Positions 1 through 5,340 of a stretch of DNA of 5,340 nucleotides are shown here, in pieces (position 1 is the stretch's first letter; the number at the start of each line of letters is the position of its first letter). The stretch comes from Holosporaceae bacterium (GTDB lineage Bacteria > Pseudomonadota > Alphaproteobacteria > UBA3830). A program made the position numbers and the translations under genes. A model generated the notes under the pieces. It saw nothing but the letters and a program-made list of their open reading frames with translations, had not been told where the DNA came from and ran no database searches. Where the stretch lies: contig JAISMI010000002.1 in NCBI GenBank assembly GCA_031276835.1, positions 1-5,340 of the forward strand, given 5' to 3'.

Positions 1-78
1 GCAGGGCATGCCGTTAAAGCCTGTGGAGAGATCGGCACAAGTCGACTCCGCGAAGCAGGAACCTCCCCGATTCAATAA
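1..78 (+). CDS. tnpB: TnpB-like RNA-guided nuclease, C-terminal fragment (5' part outside window)
   Basis: This is the 3' end of a frame open from base 1 to a TAA at 76-78, giving 25 residues. It begins AGHAVKACGE, which matches the A-G-H-x-x-x-A-C-G-E segment seen near the C terminus of many IS605 OrfB/TnpB proteins, after the zinc-finger and last RuvC motif. It ends REAGTSPIQ. The next frame (from base 2 to a stop at 122-124) contains VDSAKQEPPRFN, which resembles the alternative SxKQE tail common in the family, so a one-base frameshift between about 31 and 48 is possible. TnpB is the RuvC-type nuclease guided by omega RNA that helps retain the element at its donor site. None of the catalytic residues lies in the window, so activity cannot be judged. 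Confidence 0.62.
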   Translation, partial: AGHAVKACGEIGTSRLREAGTSPIQ

Positions 79-84
79 GTCGGG
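66..84 (+). other. Stem-loop in the element right end (scaffold hairpin)
   Basis: CCCGATT (66-72) pairs with AGTCGGG (78-84) around the loop CAATA, with one G-T wobble. The stem overlaps the TnpB stop codon, as expected where coding end and omega RNA scaffold share sequence. Confidence 0.6.
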
Positions 85-87
85 AAT

Positions 88-109
88 CCTCGTCCTTTTT
101 AGGACGGGG
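88..109 (+). other. Terminal stem-loop of the IS right end
   Basis: CCTCGTCC (88-95) pairs with GGACGGGG (102-109) around TTTTTA, an 8-bp stem with one G-T wobble. It lies 6 bases before the TCAA terminus. Such a subterminal hairpin is what TnpA (a Y1 HUH transposase) recognises in IS200/IS605 ends, and it also forms the last scaffold hairpin of omega RNAs. It could in addition act as a weak bidirectional transcription barrier between the convergent tnpB and membrane protein genes, but no U-tract follows it, so I do not call it a terminator. Confidence 0.65.
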
Positions 110-115
110 TGGATG

Positions 116-2017
116 TCAACTTAGTTGGTCTTTGACAATTTTCGCCACCGCTATGTCGTCGAATTTTTTTGGCAGCTCTACGACGTTCAACCATTGAGGA
201 AGTTCGTTATTCGCTATCATATGAGCGAGACTTGGAGATTTTGTTTTCGTCGACGCATGTTTTTTCTTCCGCACAAATATGTAGGAGCTGTCGGTGAGTT
301 TCAAAATACGTTTTGCCGTTTCTTCGTTATACTGGTCTTCCATAATTTTATGAGAAAATATTATGCCGCCGATCTGCCGATGATAAGGGGCGCCCACAAC
401 GCTGTGTTTCGTATGATATAGTATGATCGGACCGTCGTTCGAATGGGCCATTATCACAATCGGCTTCCGACTTAACTTGTCGATGGCCTCGAACAACTCT
501 GTATCGGTATATGGGGCGTTAACTGTTTTTTCCTCTTGGGTTGAGGGAAAATATGCGGTGCAAAATATGAAAAATATGGAAATAAAAGAAGTTACTACTA
601 TTTTCCACAGCCTATGAAGACGTTTTGTTAAATCGCCGTTCATTCCAAGGTTAACTATAATCGGCAGCAAGAACATCGCCGAATACGGCAGCATTCGGTA
701 TGATATGCCGGCCAGAATCGTGTAGCATATCGCGTTTACGATAATTATCCACCACGTTAAATCCGACGAAACAAACTTTTTTTCGGTTAATTGGAGGCAG
801 GCGTTGACGATGGAAATCATAGCTATGACGCAGTAGACTATAAAAAATAGATAATCTCCGTGCGCAAAAGGAGATTGCATTTCGGATATTCTGTTTAACC
901 AGATGGATTTTATGTAATCGTCGATATTCGCGCTCATTCCGTTTAGAAAACTAGGATACAGAGAGAGAAATATAGCCGCAATCGTCACAAACCATAGGAA
1001 CGACATCCAAATTCGTTTTTTCAATGTGAATTTTTGGTGAATCATAACGCTACAAAGATACGCTACGCTGCAAAGATATAATGCCATATGCACGGCGGAT
1101 ATCTTATCGTATTCAATTGGCGCGATATCGGGAAACAACAGAGCAATAATCGCGATAATTACCGCATGCCAATATTTCAATATGGGATCTTGGGCATATT
1201 TATTGTTGAATGTGGAGTATGGCGCGGTCGTCAGAAGAATACATATTGGTAGAAAATTACGAGGCGATAGATTAGACGGAAAATATATTATCGTTCCAAT
1301 TCCAAGGGCTACTAAAATATTTTTTGCGTACAATAATTGTAATTTTGCGACGTCGTTAAAAGAGTATACAAACAAAATTGCATCCACAAGTAAAAGTGGA
1401 ATTAGCGTTTCCGGAGAAATCCAAACGCATAGCACGGTAGCTATGGCCGTCTTGACGTAGTAGCTTTTATCGAGAAACTTTGACTTTATAAGGCCAATAA
1501 TATTTTGGATAAAAATGACGATGAACAACATGATGAACGCGTGATGATCCGGTCTTCCGAAAATTCCAAAAGTCAAGATCAAAGGATGAGCCGCAAACAA
1601 CGCAGCCGCCAAAAAAGCGTTGGTTTTCGTCATTAATTTCTGAGCGATATTGAAAAATATCGCCAGGGTTACGCACTTTACAATTGGACTAATGAAAAAA
1701 CCAACATATTCAATCGACCGATCAATAGAATCGATGAAAATGTTCAAAATATAGGCGGGAATAATTATAAAAAAATCATAGAATCGCGTCCAATGCAAAT
1801 CGCATCCAAACGGAACGTTGCTTCTGGAAATAATCGAATTTGCGAGATCGCCGTGAATGAAAAAATCTTTTATTCGCACCAATCTCATGTAATCGTCCGG
1901 ATCGAAAAACGCCATTTGCAGGCCGTGCATTTGCAAATAGCATCCGGCGTTTACAAACGTTCCCATAACTATGAGAATAAACGCTTCCATTCGATTCTTA
2001 TATAGCCAACTAATCAA
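116..2017 (-). CDS. Multi-spanning membrane protein, GT-C (STT3/oligosaccharyltransferase-like) superfamily; 3' end set by IS insertion
   Basis: This 633-residue protein has a short cytoplasmic N terminus, a first membrane helix at about 11-30, and then a luminal/periplasmic loop with FDPDDYMRLVR (about 38-48) and HWTR (75-78). About ten further hydrophobic helices follow to about residue 490, and then a soluble C-terminal domain of about 140 residues. The acidic DPDD loop after helix 1, GRPDHH at about 154-159 and WISPE at about 199-203 fit the acidic catalytic-loop layout of GT-C enzymes, which move sugars from polyprenyl-phosphate carriers at the periplasmic face. I recognise a similar DDYMRLV/HW(S/T)R/GR(I/P)DHH pattern in uncharacterised alphaproteobacterial membrane proteins. 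The start is TTG at 2017, backed by GGAGG six bases upstream; the next ATG (residue 10) has no such site. The TGA stop (118-116) lies within the IS terminus, so the natural C terminus may be altered. Substrate is unknown. Confidence 0.8.
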   Translation of the reverse strand: MISWLYKNRMEAFILIVMGTFVNAGCYLQMHGLQMAFFDPDDYMRLVRIKDFFIHGDLANSIISRSNVPFGCDLHWTRFYDFFIIIPAYILNIFIDSIDRSIEYVGFFISPIVKCVTLAIFFNIAQKLMTKTNAFLAAALFAAHPLILTFGIFGRPDHHAFIMLFIVIFIQNIIGLIKSKFLDKSYYVKTAIATVLCVWISPETLIPLLLVDAILFVYSFNDVAKLQLLYAKNILVALGIGTIIYFPSNLSPRNFLPICILLTTAPYSTFNNKYAQDPILKYWHAVIIAIIALLFPDIAPIEYDKISAVHMALYLCSVAYLCSVMIHQKFTLKKRIWMSFLWFVTIAAIFLSLYPSFLNGMSANIDDYIKSIWLNRISEMQSPFAHGDYLFFIVYCVIAMISIVNACLQLTEKKFVSSDLTWWIIIVNAICYTILAGISYRMLPYSAMFLLPIIVNLGMNGDLTKRLHRLWKIVVTSFISIFFIFCTAYFPSTQEEKTVNAPYTDTELFEAIDKLSRKPIVIMAHSNDGPIILYHTKHSVVGAPYHRQIGGIIFSHKIMEDQYNEETAKRILKLTDSSYIFVRKKKHASTKTKSPSLAHMIANNELPQWLNVVELPKKFDDIAVAKIVKDQLS

Positions 2018-2116
2018 ACAATTCCTCCGATGTTAATAGGTCGACATTTTAATTTTAGGATACGCCGCAATAATTTAAATTATATTAATAGCAATGATGT
2101 TGTAGGCATGTTTTGT
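2018..2116 (-). other. AT-rich gap between the two minus-strand genes, with a small palindrome
   Basis: This 99-base gap holds the Shine-Dalgarno of the downstream gene and a perfect 14-bp AT-only palindrome (ATAATTTAAATTAT, 2070-2083). Beside the palindrome, minus-strand TATAAT (2084-2079) could be a -10 box, but I see no good -35 hexamer before it. No stem plus U-tract follows the upstream gene's stop, so read-through from the secreted-protein gene into the membrane protein gene is plausible. Confidence 0.3.
2024..2028 (-). promoter_or_regulatory. Strong Shine-Dalgarno that fixes a TTG start
   Basis: On the minus strand GGAGG (2028-2024) is followed by AATTGT and then the TTG at 2017-2015. 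A 6-base spacing is optimal, whereas the first in-frame ATG (1990) has only AT-rich sequence before it. The TTG that begins at 2021 is closed after two codons and is not a start. Confidence 0.7.
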
Positions 2117-3436
2117 TTATGTGGTCGGACGATTTTTACTATTCCTGCAGGGACACCCGCCGCTTTCCTCCGCCATAGATGTTGTTTGTTTTATGGCGCC
2201 GCGCCGCGTTGGAATCAATAGAATCAAATTTGGGCGGTCCTGATTAAATCCATATCCGATTTTAAATCCTATTTCCACCGGCTTATGGATTTCGTAGTAG
2301 TTGCTCAAAGCCTGCTGTCTATAATTTCGGAACACCGGCAGCGTTGGTCGCGTATATTGGCCGAATATATACTTATCCCAATTGGAATCAAAATTATTGA
2401 AAGGGATTCCGGTATCGTCCTGCAGGATGGCGTTGGCATTTTCAAGAATGAAGTTTTTTGTTTGGGAAGCAGATTTATCGTGCAGAACGTAGGAGGCGCT
2501 CTTGATAAACGTCGTAAAAGAAAAACGTCTGACGAAATTCAGCAAATTAGTTAATTGTTTGTTGGAATTACAAAGGTCGGCTCTCGCGTAATACATGCTT
2601 TTTTGTTCTCCGCCGGCTATGGGCGTAAATAAAATTTTGATGCAATCAACCATTCCGGATTGACGGGCGACTTCGTTTCCTTTCGAATCAATAGACAAGT
2701 TTTCCACAAGGTCTATGACGAATCCGCTTTGGGCAAGCTCGATGAGTATCAGGTAAAGAACTCCTCTGACATTTTTGTTGTAAAGTTGAGTCGCCATTTC
2801 CGAAGTAACAAAATATCCCTTCTTAAGATACGAAGAAAAGGCTCGCTTTAGGGAGAGCATAGTGGACTCGTTTTCGATGTTTCTCTTTATGTTTTCAAAA
2901 TTTCCAATGGGCTCCAATCCCACAAGTATGTAAGTTCGCATTTGCGGAAAAAATTTCAGCGCGTAGGCGGCGTCTGGACCTCCAAACGGGTAGAATAACG
3001 TCGTTGAGTTCCCCACGCGGGCCGCTATATTATTTTTACTCCACTCGGGGATTTTAGACAAACTGACGCCGTTGAGATTCTGCCATTCTTGGGCTATAAA
3101 TTTGGCGTAGTCTATATTGGCCTGATTGTTTAATTTGTTATCTGGTATGTGAAGTCCCGCCAATTGTTTGGCGATCCTATCGTAATCATTGGCCGGAGCG
3201 GCATAGGCCGGATCAAATTTAGGGAATCTATCGGATAAATTTACAAATATGTTCTGTTTTTCGTCCACGACGTCTTTTAGGTCGGTTGACGCGTCAAGAT
3301 CCGACGGTTCTTTATCCGTTGGCGATAGGTCTTGGACAAAAATACTATCATATGAGCGCACAATCGTGTAACAGTCGGCCTTATGACATAAAAGAAGCGC
3401 GACGCACAAACAAATGAATGTCAAAACTCGTCTCAT
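2117..3436 (-). CDS. Uncharacterised secreted protein with YPFxGPD / GLEPIG / DDTGIP motifs
   Basis: I cannot give this protein a name or function. With the ATG at 3436 it has 439 residues and opens with a clear signal peptide (MRR then a hydrophobic run to about residue 17), so it is probably periplasmic or exported; no lipobox is evident. After an acidic low-complexity linker (about 35-60) comes a folded domain. Its landmarks are YPFGGPDAAYALKFFP (about 149-164), TYILVGLEPIG (about 168-178), an alternating hydrophobic middle part, QDDTGIPFNNF (about 339-349), WDKYIFGQYTRP, and a GFKIGYGF stretch near the C terminus. I have the impression of similar motif strings in hypothetical secreted proteins of several phyla, but cannot confirm it. 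An in-frame TTG at 3451 also has a GAGG before it. I prefer the ATG because the extra SEDH residues would put acidic charge ahead of the signal peptide. The last 27 or so residues look like a variable tail. Confidence 0.8.
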   Translation of the reverse strand: MRRVLTFICLCVALLLCHKADCYTIVRSYDSIFVQDLSPTDKEPSDLDASTDLKDVVDEKQNIFVNLSDRFPKFDPAYAAPANDYDRIAKQLAGLHIPDNKLNNQANIDYAKFIAQEWQNLNGVSLSKIPEWSKNNIAARVGNSTTLFYPFGGPDAAYALKFFPQMRTYILVGLEPIGNFENIKRNIENESTMLSLKRAFSSYLKKGYFVTSEMATQLYNKNVRGVLYLILIELAQSGFVIDLVENLSIDSKGNEVARQSGMVDCIKILFTPIAGGEQKSMYYARADLCNSNKQLTNLLNFVRRFSFTTFIKSASYVLHDKSASQTKNFILENANAILQDDTGIPFNNFDSNWDKYIFGQYTRPTLPVFRNYRQQALSNYYEIHKPVEIGFKIGYGFNQDRPNLILLIPTRRGAIKQTTSMAEESGGCPCRNSKNRPTT

Positions 3437-3440
3437 ATGA

Positions 3441-3445
3441 TCCTC
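3441..3445 (-). promoter_or_regulatory. Shine-Dalgarno for the secreted-protein gene
   Basis: GAGGA (3445-3441) lies four bases before the ATG at 3436-3434. It supports the ATG that directly precedes the signal peptide. A second GAGG (3459-3456) stands equally close to the upstream TTG at 3451, so the site alone does not settle the start. Confidence 0.5.
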
Positions 3446-3479
3446 GCTCAAGTTGCCTCATAAGTTTAAGCGAAAAAGC

Positions 3480-3506
3480 ATTATAGAATATTAATTTTTT
3501 TTTCAA
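3480..3506 (-). promoter_or_regulatory. Sigma70-type promoter candidate for the secreted-protein gene
   Basis: On the minus strand TTGAAA (3506-3501) is followed after 15 bases by a perfect TATAAT (3485-3480). The spacer is shorter than the ideal 17 and is A/T only. Transcription would begin about 35-40 bases before the ATG, leaving room for the ribosome site. Confidence 0.45.
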
Positions 3507-3521
3507 TTCACAAATCTTTTC

Positions 3522-3550
3522 TTGAGAGATGGAGTAAAAAACTATATCTT
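3522..3550 (+). promoter_or_regulatory. Sigma70-type promoter candidate for mreBC
   Basis: TTGAGA (3522-3527) and TATCTT (3545-3550) are 17 bases apart. Each deviates from consensus at two positions. Transcription would start about 20 bases before the mreB ATG, giving a short leader with the ribosome site. It is the best plus-strand candidate in the intergenic region. Confidence 0.35.
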
Positions 3551-3554
3551 CTAG

Positions 3555-4619
<1,065 letters not shown>

Positions 4620-4629
4620 ACGAATGTAG

Positions 4630-5340
4630 ATGCACAAAAGAATATCAGGAGGAAAAAATTCTTTCGCTCTTTTTAGGCGTTTAAAAAAGAGAGAGATAAT
4701 ATTTTATTTTGCGTTGTACGTCGGAATCGTCGCGGTTTTGCATATGCCCGCTGGAAATTGTTTTATTGAAAAATGCAGATTTTTTATAAATTCGACTACG
4801 GTTGTTCTGTATCGATACGCGGGCGATCTGGAAAGCGCCTGGAGAAATCTCAACTATTTCATATCGCAGAATGTGGACGGCGTTTTGATTAATCTGCATA
4901 ATGAAAATTTCCGATTGCGGGAAGAAGTCGAAAATCTTAAAAGTTTGCGGTCGGAAAACGAACGATTGAGAGAATTGCTTTCGCTGAAAGAGGCAACGCA
5001 ATTTTCCTCCGTTGCCGCGGAGGTTGTTAACGTATTTTCCAACGACTTTATTCAGTCCTGCGTCATAAATGTCGGCGAAACCGACGGCATATCGGTAAAT
5101 GATCCGGTGAAAAATTCAGACGGATTGGTGGGAAGAATAATCGAAGTCCATAAGACCTGGAGTAAGACGTTGCTGATAACGGACGTCAATTCCAGTATTC
5201 CGGTAAAAATCGGAGAACGTCAAATTAACGCCATAATGGTCGGAACAAATTCCGATAAATTGTTTTTGTCCACCGTCCAGGAAGATATTCGCATAAATGA
5301 AGGAGACGACGTTAAAACGTCCAGGTACGGAATTAAAGAA
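4630..5340 (+). CDS. mreC: Rod shape-determining protein MreC, N-terminal 237 residues (runs off window end)
   Basis: MreC is a bitopic inner-membrane protein whose periplasmic part forms filaments and activates the RodA-PBP2 elongation synthase, linking it to MreB. The visible part has a basic cytoplasmic N terminus (MHKRISGGK...RRLKKRE), one membrane helix (about 23-38), a heptad-like coiled coil (about 85-121, LHNENFRLREEVENLKSLRSENERLRELL written as successive heptads) and the start of the beta-domain. That domain includes VINVGETDGISVNDPV, the GLVGRI motif and a conserved TDVNSSIPVKI stretch. The frame is open to base 5340, so the C-terminal part is missing only because the window ends. 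The ATG at 4630 follows the mreB stop by 10 bases and has no clear Shine-Dalgarno, suggesting translational coupling. An ATG at 4624 is closed at once by TAG. Confidence 0.95.
   Translation, partial: MHKRISGGKNSFALFRRLKKREIIFYFALYVGIVAVLHMPAGNCFIEKCRFFINSTTVVLYRYAGDLESAWRNLNYFISQNVDGVLINLHNENFRLREEVENLKSLRSENERLRELLSLKEATQFSSVAAEVVNVFSNDFIQSCVINVGETDGISVNDPVKNSDGLVGRIIEVHKTWSKTLLITDVNSSIPVKIGERQINAIMVGTNSDKLFLSTVQEDIRINEGDDVKTSRYGIKE

Larger units (their letters stand above)
1..119 (+). mobile_element. Right end of an IS200/IS605-family (TnpB-carrying) insertion sequence
   Basis: The segment has the usual architecture of the right end of a TnpB-encoding IS200/IS605-type element. It holds the last codons of a TnpB-like frame, then two consecutive stem-loops (66-84 and 88-109), then a GGATGTCAA terminus. 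In characterised members such as IS608 the right end is cut just after TCAA, which here is 116-119, and these elements create no target duplication. The left end, the TAM and any tnpA lie outside the window to the left. The exact boundary (119 against 120) is inferred from the TCAA rule and not from an empty-site comparison. The element abuts the 3' end of the minus-strand membrane protein gene. Confidence 0.72.
1..139 (+). ncRNA. 3' part of a putative omega RNA, scaffold to 119 plus adjoining guide
   Basis: In TnpB systems the omega RNA overlaps the tnpB 3' end and the element's right end, and its guide is read from the DNA just beyond the terminus. Here the scaffold would include the 66-84 and 88-109 stem-loops and end at TCAA (119). 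The guide would start at 120 with CTTAGTTGGTCTTTGACAAT, if 20 nt is used. The structure and placement are visible. Transcription, processing and guide length are inferred from the family, and the RNA's 5' end is not in the window. Confidence 0.45.

Noticed and set aside
88..109. Intrinsic terminator reading of the 8-bp hairpin
   Set aside because: The stem is strong, but no T-tract follows on either strand. The position 6 bases before TCAA fits an IS end and omega RNA scaffold better.
125..617. Plus-strand open frames at 125-421 and 423-617
   Set aside because: They lie antisense to the long membrane protein frame, show no recognisable domains, and have compositions typical of shadow frames.
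2079..2084. Promoter for the membrane protein gene using minus-strand TATAAT
   Set aside because: The hexamer is perfect but the region is AT-rich and no plausible -35 lies at 15-19 bases, so chance is likely; it is mentioned only within the intergenic entry.
1182..2221. Plus-strand open frames at 1182-1460, 1793-2005 and 2030-2221
   Set aside because: They are antisense shadows of the two minus-strand genes, without ribosome sites or recognisable protein features.

Overview
The window looks like chromosomal DNA of an AT-leaning alphaproteobacterium. The MreB sequence, the MreC gene starting 10 bases after it, and a multi-spanning GT-C-like protein of a type I associate with alphaproteobacteria all point that way. 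The moderate base composition and the IS200/IS605-type remnant would suit a host-associated or metagenomic lineage, but I cannot name a genus.

Layout from left to right: bases 1-119 are the right end of an IS200/IS605-family element, holding the last codons of a TnpB-like nuclease gene, two hairpins and a TCAA terminus. Directly abutting it, on the minus strand, is a large membrane protein with GT-C glycosyltransferase features (116-2017, TTG start with a strong Shine-Dalgarno). Its TGA stop lies inside the element's terminal TCAA, so the insertion sits in or at the 3' end of this gene. Upstream of it on the same strand is an uncharacterised secreted protein (2117-3436). The two are separated by a 99-base AT-rich gap and may be co-transcribed.

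A compact divergent intergenic region (3437-3578) carries back-to-back promoter candidates. On the plus strand follow mreB (3579-4619) and the start of mreC (4630 to the window end). These encode the actin-like filament and its periplasm-facing membrane partner in the cell-elongation machinery; mreD, a PBP2 gene and rodA would be expected beyond the window.

The most interesting part is the junction near base 119. The mobile element supplies the stop codon of the neighbouring gene. If its TnpB and omega RNA are functional, the guide segment would be read from the 3' end of that same gene. No CRISPR array, tRNA, rRNA or convincing intrinsic terminator was seen, and there is no gene-free stretch longer than 300 bases.
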